From NCBI RefSeq assembly GCF_001042675.1, contig NZ_AP012333.1:558001-622000 (forward strand): 64,000 bases of DNA, in the 5' to 3' direction. The position numbers and the translations under genes were made by a program. The notes below the pieces were generated by a model. The model was not told the DNA's origin and made no database searches. It saw nothing but the letters and a program-made list of their open reading frames with translations. Positions 36,168 through 45,147 of the stretch are shown here, one piece after another; position 1 is the stretch's first letter; each line of letters begins with the position of its first letter. Source of the stretch: Parascardovia denticolens DSM 10105 = JCM 12538 (lineage in GTDB: Bacteria; Actinomycetota; Actinomycetes; Actinomycetales; Bifidobacteriaceae).

Positions 36168-36946
36168 ACGAGGCAGATGACATCAACGAGACGAACGGCT
36201 CGGACGACATGGGTGGCTCGAACGGTCCGAATGATTCAAAGGGCCCGAAGGGATTGAACGGTTCGAACGACCAAGGCAAGATGAACGAGGGTAACCGCCA
36301 AAGAAAGGGCGAAGAGAGGGAAGACGAATTGTCGGACGAAGAGATCGACAAGGCCTTGTCCGACTTCGAAAGCGAGTTCGCCTCCTTCTCGGCGCACGAC
36401 GGTTCTTCGGGTCAGGACTTGGGCGATGATTGGGGTCAGGACTTGGGTGACGGCTTGGATCAGGACTTGGACCAGCTGGAGGATTTCGATGAGCAGCTGC
36501 AGGGGATCTTAGGCAATAAGGCCAAAGTCGCCCTTCTCATCACCCAGTTGCGGTCCGCCCGCTTTCTCGCCGCCTTGTGCAAGCTTTCCCAGATTTCGGC
36601 TCTCTGTCTTGACTCTCCACAGGGGGCCTGCGCCATTCTGACCGACTTGGACGGCGATCGGCCCGAACAGGCCGCCAAACAGTTGACATCCATGGTCAAC
36701 GGATTCGGCTTGGTCTTGGCCGTCAATCGGGCGGACAAGGTGGACATGCACTTGTGGACCGGAGGGCAGGAAGGCGACTCCTTCGCCCCTCCTCTGGTGC
36801 TGTCTTCCACCGCCCTCTTCGTCGAAGACCTGCTGACCGGGTCCCTCTCCCTGAAGGACTTGCAGGAGCAGGGGGCGGATCTGATCGATAGCGGGAAGAT
36901 GAGCCAGGTGGAGGCCTACGAGGTCATCGGCGAATTCCTTAAGTGA
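36164..36946 (+). CDS. Hypothetical protein coupled to the dehydratase activase
   Basis: 260 residues. The first ~115 are low-complexity: Asn/Gly/Ser/Asp repeats (GSDDMGGSNGPNDSKGPKGLNG) then acidic repeats (GQDLGDDWGQDLGDGLDQDLDQ). The C-terminal ~140 form a compact-looking domain (KVALLITQLRSARFLAALCKLSQISALCLDSPQGACAILTDLDGDRPEQAAKQL ... GSLSLKDLQEQGADLIDSGKMSQVEAYEVIGEFLK). No family is recognised. Its ATG overlaps the activase stop as ATGA, so it is made together with that protein and may be a partner. Confidence 0.85.
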   Translation: MNEADDINETNGSDDMGGSNGPNDSKGPKGLNGSNDQGKMNEGNRQRKGEEREDELSDEEIDKALSDFESEFASFSAHDGSSGQDLGDDWGQDLGDGLDQDLDQLEDFDEQLQGILGNKAKVALLITQLRSARFLAALCKLSQISALCLDSPQGACAILTDLDGDRPEQAAKQLTSMVNGFGLVLAVNRADKVDMHLWTGGQEGDSFAPPLVLSSTALFVEDLLTGSLSLKDLQEQGADLIDSGKMSQVEAYEVIGEFLK

Positions 36947-36960
36947 ATTAGCGGATTTCA

Positions 36961-37000
36961 ATGAATTTCTGTAGATTACCATGAATCTCTGTAAATTTAA
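36961..37000. repeat. 20-bp tandem duplication
   Basis: ATGAATTTCTGTAGATTACC (36961-36980) is followed by ATGAATCTCTGTAAATTTAA (36981-37000), with related TGAA-led sequence on both sides. AT-rich, upstream of the zinc-ribbon membrane protein gene. It could be a two-site operator or a slippage product. Confidence 0.55.
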
Positions 37001-37124
37001 GTGAAACTACCTGCCGCCTTGGCCGCCCGTTTCATCTTTCGTCGCTTCAAGCCTTCTTTGAGCCGCCCCTTCCGGTAGAATGTGAAAACGATAGTGCCCA
37101 TTTCTACCTGAAAAGGAGAGAAGT

Positions 37125-38201
37125 ATGACCAACCAGTATCCCGATCCCGCCCCGACGGGCCAGCCTCAGCCCCAACCGATGGGACAAGCCGGTCCGATGG
37201 ATCAACCTCGGCCCCAGCCGGCGCTGGGTCAGCCCAATCCGGCCTGGCAGTCTCAGCCTGAGCAGCCCAACCCCATGAATCCGATGGGTCAGCCACAACA
37301 GCCCCAGCCGGCGGCCGACGTCGACGTCACCGATATGATCCTGCCCAAGACCAATAACGGTTTCTACGATTCCCTCGGCATGGCGGATTCCCGGTATTTC
37401 GTTCTTGGCGGCATGCGGCAGAACTTGTTGAAGCTGATCGCCTATGCCGGAGCCCTGCTCGTTCTGATCGGGGTCTTTCTGCCGGCGGTCACCGTGAAAG
37501 CCAACATCGGTACCACGGAGAGCATGTCCGTGTCTTTGATCAAGTCAAAGGATGGGATCGACTTAGGTATCGTCATCCTGATTCTTGCCGTGGTCGCGGT
37601 TGTCTTCACGGTCCTGCGTAAGAAGATCTTCACCACCATCGCCTTCGCCACGTCCATCGCGGCCTTGGTCATGACCGTCATCTGCATGGCGGTTGAGGCG
37701 AATCAGATTTCCCAAGCCAAGTCGGCCCTCTCCGCTTACGGGGCTCTGGCCTCGGCTGCTGTGAGCGTCGTTTCCGGTCCTGGCCCTTGGATCACCCTGC
37801 TGGGATGCCTCGACATGGTCGTCGCCACTCTTGGTTTGTTCCTTTTGGATGGTCAGAAGCGCAAGGCCCTGGGGCTCCTGGGTTCTTTGCCGACTTTCTC
37901 CACCCGGCAGGCGTCGAATCAGCAGCCCGCCTTCCAACAGGCTTCTTTCCAGCAGGCCTCCTACCAACCGGCGCAGAACCAGCAGGCATTTGCCCGGCAA
38001 GCGTCTGATCCGCAGGCGCAGAGCCAGCCGAATGCCTTCCAGCAGCAGACTCCTTTTATGGGAGAGACCCCGGAGTTCAACGCTTCCGAGGCCGCCACCC
38101 CTGCGCCAGGCGCTTCCGGCCCGCTCTGCCCCCAGTGTGGAGCCCCTGTCAAGTCTGACTCCAATTTCTGCACCTCCTGCGGCGCCTCTCTGAAGGCCTG
38201 A
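37125..38201 (+). CDS. Membrane protein with Pro/Gln-rich ends and C-terminal zinc ribbon
   Basis: 358 residues. An N-terminal Pro/Gln-rich tail (~70 residues) precedes about four membrane segments (LLKLIAYAGALLVLIGVFLPAV; LGIVILILAVVAVVFTV; TTIAFATSIAALVMTVICMAV; WITLLGCLDMVVATLGLFLL). A Gln/Ala repeat region (QQPAFQQASFQQASYQPAQNQQ) and a zinc ribbon of the form CPQCG-x10-FCTSCG end the protein. Such zinc-ribbon membrane proteins are common in bifidobacteria and of unknown function. GGAGAG lies close to the ATG. Confidence 0.85.
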   Translation: MTNQYPDPAPTGQPQPQPMGQAGPMDQPRPQPALGQPNPAWQSQPEQPNPMNPMGQPQQPQPAADVDVTDMILPKTNNGFYDSLGMADSRYFVLGGMRQNLLKLIAYAGALLVLIGVFLPAVTVKANIGTTESMSVSLIKSKDGIDLGIVILILAVVAVVFTVLRKKIFTTIAFATSIAALVMTVICMAVEANQISQAKSALSAYGALASAAVSVVSGPGPWITLLGCLDMVVATLGLFLLDGQKRKALGLLGSLPTFSTRQASNQQPAFQQASFQQASYQPAQNQQAFARQASDPQAQSQPNAFQQQTPFMGETPEFNASEAATPAPGASGPLCPQCGAPVKSDSNFCTSCGASLKA

Positions 38202-38235
38202 ACGAATCAGACGGGTCTTCACGAAGAGGGCCCCG

Positions 38236-38895
38236 ATGGAGCCGGACATGAATCATGAAGCGATCATTCAGGCGGCCAAAGACTATGTGACCGCGCTGTT
38301 TTCGCAGGATTTCAGCGGTCACGACGTCGGCCACACCATGCGGGTCTATAGGATGGCGACGTCCCTGGCCCGATGCGAAGGGGCCGACCTGTTCACGGTC
38401 CAGCTGGCCGCCCTGCTTCATGACGCCGATGACATCAAACTATCCCCTCAGACCTATGAGAACAAGGACCATGCGGTCTCTTTCCTCCTGGGGCAAGGGG
38501 TCGATCGGGGCTCGATCCGTGGCATCTGCCATATCATAGACCAGGTTTCCTTCAAAGGGACAGGCGGGGTCATCCCCGACAGTTTGGAAGGCGAATGCGT
38601 CCAAGACGCGGACCGGTTGGACGCTCTGGGTGCCATCGGCATCGGCCGGGCCTTCGCCTACGGGGGCAGCCGCCACCGGCCCATGTACGACCCTGACATC
38701 CAACCCCGTCTTCATATGGATGAAGAGGAATACCGGTCGAACGAATCCACGACCATCAACCATTTCCATGAGAAGCTCTTCAAGCTTCGTGCCTTGATGA
38801 ACACGCAAGCGGCGAAGAGGATGGCCGCCAAAAGGGAACGTTTCATGCGGGATTTCGTCGACGAGTTCCTGCTGGAATGGGATGGTGAGCGGTAG
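38236..38895 (+). CDS. HD-domain phosphohydrolase
   Basis: 219 residues. HD signature: H of GHDVGHTMRVYRMA, paired LLHDADDIK, H of HIIDQVSF and the later D in QDADRLDALGAIGIGRAFAYGG match the YedJ/YpgQ-like HD family, metal-dependent phosphohydrolases acting on nucleotides. The C-terminus (INHFHEKLFKLRALMNTQAAKRMAAKRERFM) is typical of the subgroup. The start could be ATG 38236 or ATG 38248, the latter with GGAG upstream. glnA begins 25 bases after the stop. Confidence 0.9.
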   Translation: MEPDMNHEAIIQAAKDYVTALFSQDFSGHDVGHTMRVYRMATSLARCEGADLFTVQLAALLHDADDIKLSPQTYENKDHAVSFLLGQGVDRGSIRGICHIIDQVSFKGTGGVIPDSLEGECVQDADRLDALGAIGIGRAFAYGGSRHRPMYDPDIQPRLHMDEEEYRSNESTTINHFHEKLFKLRALMNTQAAKRMAAKRERFMRDFVDEFLLEWDGER

Positions 38896-38908
38896 GCCCA
38901 GCCTGCGC

Positions 38909-38914
38909 TATGCT
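38909..38914 (+). promoter_or_regulatory. -10 box immediately before glnA
   Basis: TATGCT ends 6 bases before the glnA ATG, giving a predicted transcription start at the A of the start codon; no Shine-Dalgarno sequence is seen. glnA could still be partly cotranscribed from the HD gene. Confidence 0.45.
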
Positions 38915-38920
38915 AGGACT

Positions 38921-40264
38921 ATGAACGCGCAGCAAGAATTCGTCCTTCGCTCGGTCGAGGAAAACGACATCCGCTTCGTCCGCCTTTGGTTCACGGACGT
39001 ACTCGGCCAGCTCAAGTCGGTGGCCATAGCCCCGGCGGAGTTGGAAGATGCCTTGGAAGAAGGGATCGGTTTCGACGGGTCCGCCGTGGAAGGCCTCACC
39101 CGCGTATCCGAAGACGACATGCTGGTCAAACCCGACGCCTCCACCTTCCAGATCCTCCCCATGGAAGGGGCCGACAAGGCCGGCCTGACGGCCCGGATGT
39201 TCTGCGACGTGCTCACCCCTGAAGGAGAACCCAGCCTGGGCGATTCCCGCCATGTGCTGAAGATGGCCCTGGATAAGGCCAAAGAGAAGGGTTTCAGCTT
39301 CTACTGCCATCCGGAAATCGAATTCTATCTTTTCGAGCAGCAATCCGACTGGACCAGACCCCCGGTCCCCATCGACGAAGGGGGATATTTCGATCAAGTC
39401 CCTCGGTCCTCCAGTATGGATTTCCGCCGGGCCGCCGTCAGCCAGTTGGAACAGTTGGGGATTCCGGTCGAATTCTCCCACCATGAAGCGGGGCCGGGCC
39501 AGAACGAGATCGACCTGCGTCATGCGGACGCCTTGGAGACCGCCGACAACGTCATGACCTTCAAAACCTTGGTCAAAGAGATCTCCTTGGACCGGGGGAT
39601 CTACGCCTCCTTCATGCCTAAGCCTCTGGTCGACCAGCCCGGGTCCGGCATGCACACCCATCTTTCCCTGTTCGAGGGGGATTCCAACGCCTTCTATGAA
39701 GCCGGCGAAGAGTTCAACATGTCCCGGACGGCCCGGCAGTTCGCTGCCGGCATCCTCTACCATGCCCAGGAGATCACCGCGGTCATGAACCAGTATGTGA
39801 ATTCCTACAAGCGGCTCTGGGGAGGGGCGGAAGCCCCGTCCTACGTCTGCTGGGGGCACAACAACCGGTCCGCCCTCCTGCGGATTCCCCAGTACAAGCC
39901 CGGCAAGACCGACTCCGCTCGGATCGAGTTCAGGGCTTTGGATCCCACCTGCAATCCTTATCTGGCTTTCGCCCTCCTGCTAGCCTGCGGGGTGGACGGG
40001 ATCGACAAGCAGATGGAATTGGAGGAGCCGACCACCGATGACGTCTGGGACCTGACCGACGGGGAACGCATGGCCATGGGCATCCAGCCTTTGCCCGGAT
40101 CTTTGGATTCGGCCTTGAAGCAGATGGAGAAGTCCGACTTCGTGGCCCAGATATTGGGAGAGCACGTCTTCGAGTACTTCCTGCGTAACAAGCACGCCGA
40201 ATGGAGGCAGTACCGCCAACAGGTGACCCAGTACGAGCTGGCCCAATATCTGCCCCGGCTTTAG
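38921..40264 (+). CDS. glnA: Glutamine synthetase type I (GlnA2-like)
   Basis: 447 residues. Beta-Grasp N-terminal domain (VRLWFTDVLGQLKSVAIAP, latch GIGFDGSAVEGL) and catalytic domain with EIEFYLF, ATP/glutamate residues in HHEAGPGQNEIDLRH, GSGMHTHLSLFEG, ANSYKRL-like VNSYKRLWGG and RIEFRALDPTCNPYLAFALLL. The length and motifs are closest to the ~446-residue actinobacterial GlnA2; I see no clear NLYDLP adenylylation loop. It makes glutamine from glutamate, ammonia and ATP. The ATG at 38921 gives the conserved N-terminus; the longer upstream frame overlaps the HD gene. Confidence 0.95.
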   Translation: MNAQQEFVLRSVEENDIRFVRLWFTDVLGQLKSVAIAPAELEDALEEGIGFDGSAVEGLTRVSEDDMLVKPDASTFQILPMEGADKAGLTARMFCDVLTPEGEPSLGDSRHVLKMALDKAKEKGFSFYCHPEIEFYLFEQQSDWTRPPVPIDEGGYFDQVPRSSSMDFRRAAVSQLEQLGIPVEFSHHEAGPGQNEIDLRHADALETADNVMTFKTLVKEISLDRGIYASFMPKPLVDQPGSGMHTHLSLFEGDSNAFYEAGEEFNMSRTARQFAAGILYHAQEITAVMNQYVNSYKRLWGGAEAPSYVCWGHNNRSALLRIPQYKPGKTDSARIEFRALDPTCNPYLAFALLLACGVDGIDKQMELEEPTTDDVWDLTDGERMAMGIQPLPGSLDSALKQMEKSDFVAQILGEHVFEYFLRNKHAEWRQYRQQVTQYELAQYLPRL

Positions 40265-40269
40265 GAATC

Positions 40270-43200
40270 CTAGCTGGCCAAAGCCTTCTTCATCCTCTGC
40301 AGGCTGATTGGATGCGGGGTCCCCAATTCCTGGGCCCACAGGGAAATCCGGAATTCCTCATACATCCAGCGAATCCTGACCTCGGTTTTCACAGCCTGGT
40401 CATGCTGCGGCCCAGCCGGGGTCTTCCCGGTCAGGGCGTGGGTCCGATCGACCAGCCCATGAGCCTCTTCCGCCTCCCAAGCCCATTGCACATCCCGGGA
40501 AGCGTTGGCTTTGGCCTTCTGCAGACGCATGAGGTCGGCTTGGCAATAGACGTCGATTCGGGACAGGTTCTCGGCCGGGGTCTCGGCTATATAGCCGGGA
40601 TGGACCAGGCTGGCCAGATGCTCCTTGATCGATTGCTGCACGGACAGCAAGTGCAGACTGACCGTCCCCGTCACCGCCTTTTCCGCTTGGGCGTAAGACT
40701 CCAGGCCTTTGATCACATCTTTGGCCACCGAGTAAACCGTATCCTCATAAATATCGGTGACGGAGGAGATCCTTTCCTCCAGCTGGGCGTCCGAGGAGAC
40801 CGAATCCACCTGGGGCAGGAGCCGCTTGATGGCGGCCATTTGGAGGTCCGCCACCAGGTCAGCCGTGGACTTGTAAGGGGCGGAGGCCAGCATGAGGGCT
40901 TCCTTGCCCAACCAGCGGGAAGAGATCCGCTCCGCTGGCAGTTCCAGCTTTTTCGCCGCTGTCTCCCAGAGCATGACGGCCTTGGGTTTGGAGGAGGCTC
41001 CCGCCTGGGTCAGCATGGTCGCCTTGGCCACGTGTTTGCCTTGGGCTCCAGCCTTGAGGGCTTGTCTCTCCACTTCTTTGCGGGCTGACGCTTGGGCCGC
41101 TTGGGCGAAACGCAGCTGCAGCTCTTTCAGGTCTTTGGATTCCCCCAGAACCTGGGCCCGGGAAGCGCTGGAGGATGAGAAAAAGGCTCGCTCGGCTTGT
41201 CCCTGGCCTTTGCGATTCAGGCGGTCGCCTTGCCTGTGGCCCTTGGAATCTTTCTCCACGCTGAAAGTCATGCGGACGAAATCAGGCAGGCGATTCCTCT
41301 GCTCCTGGTTGAAGTCCTGAGGATGAATATCGGCTCCGGCTACAGCGATGGCGGCCTGAGTGAAGGCATGGGTGAAGTCGGAATCCTCCGGGAGGGAATC
41401 CTCATGGTCCAGGAGCCAGGTCTTGATCTTCGCCGCCGTGTCGGGGGCGGGGATGAGCTGGACCCGGATGGATTTGGGCAAGGATTTGATGGTGGCGATG
41501 ATCAGGTCGTCCAGCAGACCGGGCACGTTCCAGGAGAACTCTTCCGGTCGCAGGCGGGACAAGGCTGACAGGGGGATGTGGACGGTGACCCCATCCTTGT
41601 CTGAATGAGGGTCGTACAGGTAGGTCAAAGGCAGGTCAATCTGGCTTCCATCAGTCCCGCTGGCATGCCAGATATTGGGGTAATCCTCCAGACGGAAGTC
41701 GCTGAGCGAGTTGGAGGAAAGCCGGTCCACGGCATCGGCCGAGAAATCCAGAAGGTGGGGATAGGTCCCATGCTCCTTCTTCCACCAGGAGCCCAAGGCG
41801 GCCAGAGTGGTCACCGATTCAGGTAGGCGGGAGTCATAGAAATCAAAGAGGTCATCATCGGTGATGGTCCGGGCGATCCGGCGGGTCCGGTGCGATTCCT
41901 CATCGGATTCCCGCAGGACGTTCAAGTTGCCACTCACGAAGGAATCATAAGGAAAACGCTGACGGATGTCGCCTTCCACCAGGCCTTGGCGGATCAGGAA
42001 TTCGCGGGCCTGGGCGGGGTTGACCGAGGCCCATTGCACCGGCCGGTTCTGGACGATGGGCAGGCCGTAAAGAAGCACGGTCGATTGGGCTATGGCCGCC
42101 CCGGCCGTCGCCGACCAATGAGGTTCGGCGTAAGTGGTCCTGGTCAGGTCCTTTCCTAATTCCTCCGCCCACTCGGGTTGGATGGCGGCCGCGGTCCGAG
42201 CCCACAGGCGGGAGGTCTCCACCAATTCTCCGGCCATCACCCAGGCCGGGGTGGATTTGAAAACCGTGGAAGCAGGGAAGATGGAGAAGCGGATTCCCCG
42301 AGAGCCTTGATAATTGTTCTTCGACGCCTTTTGCGCCCGCTTGATGGCCCTGGCCCTTTGCGCCCCGGACAAGCCGGAGAAGTCGGAAGCCTTGGGCTCC
42401 CTGACCACCTGCATGCCGAGCGAACTCAAAAGACCGGCCAACATGGATTGATGGACGCCGTCAGCGTCCCAGGAACAACAAAGGCTATGGGCGGCCTGCT
42501 GGTTGTCGGGCAGTTGGCGGATTTCCAGGTCAGGCCGGCTGATGGGGTAGGGGTCGTCCAAGGTCCACCGCATGTCTTTGCAAACGGACCGCAGTTGGCT
42601 GTAAAGGTCTTTCCACTGGCGCATTCGTAGGAAGTTCATGTACTCGTTCTTGCATTTGCGGCGTAGGGCGGAGTTGCTCAGGTCTCCATCCGCCTGGAAG
42701 AAGGCGTCCCAGATATTGAGCATGGTGAGGAAATCGCTGGAAGGATTAGCATAACGGTTATGCAAGCGGTCGGCCTCGTCCGCCTTCTCTTCCGGCCTCT
42801 CCCGAGGGTCCTGCAGACTGAGGAAGGCGACGATCACGAGGACGGAGGCTAAAGTCCTAGGGCTGATCCGGGAGGCTTGGATGATCATGCGGCCCAGGCG
42901 GACGTCGATGGGTATCCGGGCCAGGCGGCGGCCGATGCCGGTCAGCCGGATATCCCCCCGCTTGCGTCTGATGGCCCCCAGTTCGGCCAGCTCATTGAAA
43001 CCGTCGGTGACCGACCTCATGTCGGGAGGGTCGATGAAGCCGAAATCGGTGATGTCCTGGGCCGTATGGGCTACTCCTATCGAGAGCATCTGCAAGACCA
43101 CGGCCCCTAGGGAAGTGCGCTGGATCTCCGGGTCGGTGAAACGGGGCCGGGACTCGTAATCGGCCTGGGAATAAAGGCGGATGGCGATGCCGTCGGCCAC

Positions 43201-44304
43201 GCGGCCGCATCGGCCCGCCCTCTGGTCGGCGCTGGCCTGGGAGATGGCCTCCACCGGCAGCCTCTGGACCTTGGCCGCCTTGGAATAACGGGAGATACGG
43301 GCGAAACCGGGATCCACCACGAAGCGGATGCCGGGAACGGTCAAGGAAGTCTCGGCCACATTGGTGGCGATAATGATCCTTTGCCGGCTGTGCTCTTCGA
43401 AGACCTTGTGCTGCTCCTTGGCGCTCAGACGGGCGTAAAGGGGGACGATCTCCAAGGAATCAGGCCGGCGGGGGTCGGTTCTTTTGGGCCCCAGGGCCTG
43501 GGAGATGGCATCCGCGTACTCGTGGATATCGCGCTCGCCGGAAGCGAAGACCAGGATGTCACGGGGGCCCCGCTCCCGGGCGGACAAGACCACCAGCTCC
43601 ATGCAGGACCGGGCGACGGCGGCAGGAACGTCCGAAGGGTCCGCAGCGGAATCGGCGAAACCGGGGACCAACTGCATCAGGGCGGGGAAGCCGCCGGTCG
43701 GTTCATAAACGATCTCCACCGGATAAGTCCGCCCGCTGACCTCGATAACCGGCACTTCCTTGCCGATGACCTGGCTGAAATGGTCCTGGAATTTCTGGGA
43801 ATCAATGGTAGCCGAGGTGATGATCAGCTTCAGGTCCCGCCTTTTATGCAGGAGCTGGCTCAGATATCCCAAAAGGAAGTCGATGTTGAGACTGCGTTCA
43901 TGGGCCTCATCGATCATGATGGTATCGTAGGCGGTCAAAAGCGGGTCTCGCTGGATGTGAGCCAAAAGGATGCCATCGGTCGCCACGCACAGCCGAGTGG
44001 AAGCCGAACTTTCATCGGTGAAACGCACCCGGTAGCCGATTTCCCCGCCCAGTTTGGTCTCCATCTCGTCCGCTATGCGCTCGGCCACGGTTCGGGCGGC
44101 CAGTCGGCGGGGCTGGGTGAGCATGATCTGCTTGCCGTGGGTGCCCCGGCCCAGTTCCAGCAGCATTTTGGGGATCTGGGTTGTTTTTCCGGAGCCGGTT
44201 TGACCGCTGACGATGACCACCTGGCTGGACCGAATGGCGGCCATGATGTGCTCGCGGGCTTCGCTGACCGGCAGCTCGGAAGGGTAGGAGAAGACCAGAC
44301 TCAT
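40270..44304 (-). CDS. hrpA: ATP-dependent RNA helicase HrpA (DEAH box)
   Basis: 1344 residues, close to the ~1300 of E. coli HrpA. Walker A GQTGSGKTTQIPKM, DEAH in IMIDEAHERS, motif III SATIDSQKF, and the helicase C-terminal motifs ATNVAETSLTVPGIRFVVDPG and QRAGRCGRVADG are intact. They are followed by HA2, OB-fold and the long HrpA-specific C-terminal region. It remodels RNA and, in E. coli, helps rescue stalled ribosomes. GGAGG precedes the ATG. Its start overlaps the end of the RsmC-like gene by four bases (coupling), and its end comes 5 bases after the convergent glnA stop. Confidence 0.96.
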   Translation of the reverse strand: MSLVFSYPSELPVSEAREHIMAAIRSSQVVIVSGQTGSGKTTQIPKMLLELGRGTHGKQIMLTQPRRLAARTVAERIADEMETKLGGEIGYRVRFTDESSASTRLCVATDGILLAHIQRDPLLTAYDTIMIDEAHERSLNIDFLLGYLSQLLHKRRDLKLIITSATIDSQKFQDHFSQVIGKEVPVIEVSGRTYPVEIVYEPTGGFPALMQLVPGFADSAADPSDVPAAVARSCMELVVLSARERGPRDILVFASGERDIHEYADAISQALGPKRTDPRRPDSLEIVPLYARLSAKEQHKVFEEHSRQRIIIATNVAETSLTVPGIRFVVDPGFARISRYSKAAKVQRLPVEAISQASADQRAGRCGRVADGIAIRLYSQADYESRPRFTDPEIQRTSLGAVVLQMLSIGVAHTAQDITDFGFIDPPDMRSVTDGFNELAELGAIRRKRGDIRLTGIGRRLARIPIDVRLGRMIIQASRISPRTLASVLVIVAFLSLQDPRERPEEKADEADRLHNRYANPSSDFLTMLNIWDAFFQADGDLSNSALRRKCKNEYMNFLRMRQWKDLYSQLRSVCKDMRWTLDDPYPISRPDLEIRQLPDNQQAAHSLCCSWDADGVHQSMLAGLLSSLGMQVVREPKASDFSGLSGAQRARAIKRAQKASKNNYQGSRGIRFSIFPASTVFKSTPAWVMAGELVETSRLWARTAAAIQPEWAEELGKDLTRTTYAEPHWSATAGAAIAQSTVLLYGLPIVQNRPVQWASVNPAQAREFLIRQGLVEGDIRQRFPYDSFVSGNLNVLRESDEESHRTRRIARTITDDDLFDFYDSRLPESVTTLAALGSWWKKEHGTYPHLLDFSADAVDRLSSNSLSDFRLEDYPNIWHASGTDGSQIDLPLTYLYDPHSDKDGVTVHIPLSALSRLRPEEFSWNVPGLLDDLIIATIKSLPKSIRVQLIPAPDTAAKIKTWLLDHEDSLPEDSDFTHAFTQAAIAVAGADIHPQDFNQEQRNRLPDFVRMTFSVEKDSKGHRQGDRLNRKGQGQAERAFFSSSSASRAQVLGESKDLKELQLRFAQAAQASARKEVERQALKAGAQGKHVAKATMLTQAGASSKPKAVMLWETAAKKLELPAERISSRWLGKEALMLASAPYKSTADLVADLQMAAIKRLLPQVDSVSSDAQLEERISSVTDIYEDTVYSVAKDVIKGLESYAQAEKAVTGTVSLHLLSVQQSIKEHLASLVHPGYIAETPAENLSRIDVYCQADLMRLQKAKANASRDVQWAWEAEEAHGLVDRTHALTGKTPAGPQHDQAVKTEVRIRWMYEEFRISLWAQELGTPHPISLQRMKKALAS

Positions 44305-45053
44305 GCCTGCGCCTCCGCGGATTCTTCCGATCTTTCGTCGGCTACTGGTCCGCCGGCAGCCTTATTGGCTGATTCCCCAGCTGTCATCCCTGGTGTATTC
44401 GTCTCGGAAGACCGATGGACCTCGATTACCCGGTATCCTTTGGCTGAAGCTTTTTTCCTGACCGAAAAATGGTCGTCGAGATGCTGGGCCAGCCAGGGGA
44501 CCAGGGAATCCGCTCCCAGATTCTTCTGAACGACCAGATAGGCGTAACCTCCCTCAGCCAAGCGGGTCAGGTAAGTCGACAGCAGGGCGTGGAGTTCCTC
44601 CTTGCCTACCCGGATGGGAGGGTTGGACCAGATCAGGTCGAACCGGGCCTCTTCCCAGGCCTGTCCGTAGTCCGCTGCCAGGCTCTCGGCCGTCCCAGCC
44701 TGCACCGAAGCCACGTGATTGCGACGGGCGTTGGCCTTGGTCAACTCGACGGCCCTTTCGTTCACATCCAAGGCCCAGACCGTGGCCTGGGGGTATTCGC
44801 GGGCCAGGGCCAGGGAAATCGGACCCCAGCCGCAACCCAGGTCCAAGCAGTTTTTCACCCGGTGACCTTCGGCCTCGTCCGCGGCCCTACCGGGCACTTC
44901 CTTCAAAAGGACCCTGGTCCCCAAATCCAGCCGATGGGAGGAAAAGACCCCATGGGATGTCTCCACGGTCGTGGGGATCCCCTGAATGTCTACCTCGATG
45001 ACCTGGCGGCTGTCCTCTGAGGAAGGCTGGGCGGAAAAGTATTGGTCTGCCAT
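44301..45053 (-). CDS. RsmC-like 16S rRNA (guanine-N2) methyltransferase
   Basis: 250 residues. The MTS domain shows the SAM-binding motif LDLGCGWGPISLALA, ALDVNERAV, the catalytic NPPIRVG and LVVQKNLGADSLVPWL. It is a single-domain version as found in Gram-positive bacteria, compared with the duplicated E. coli RsmC. A Ser/Ala/Glu-rich tail of ~30 residues follows the domain. It is probably an rRNA methyltransferase; the exact site is not provable here. It is coupled to hrpA by a four-base overlap. Confidence 0.88.
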   Translation of the reverse strand: MADQYFSAQPSSEDSRQVIEVDIQGIPTTVETSHGVFSSHRLDLGTRVLLKEVPGRAADEAEGHRVKNCLDLGCGWGPISLALAREYPQATVWALDVNERAVELTKANARRNHVASVQAGTAESLAADYGQAWEEARFDLIWSNPPIRVGKEELHALLSTYLTRLAEGGYAYLVVQKNLGADSLVPWLAQHLDDHFSVRKKASAKGYRVIEVHRSSETNTPGMTAGESANKAAGGPVADERSEESAEAQA

Positions 45054-45147
45054 GGGGTCCCCCTAAAATCGATAGCAGAAAGTCTTCATATCCGTCGTCA
45101 TTATATCCGTCAAGCAGCGAAAAGCACCGATTCCATGGGAGGTGACA

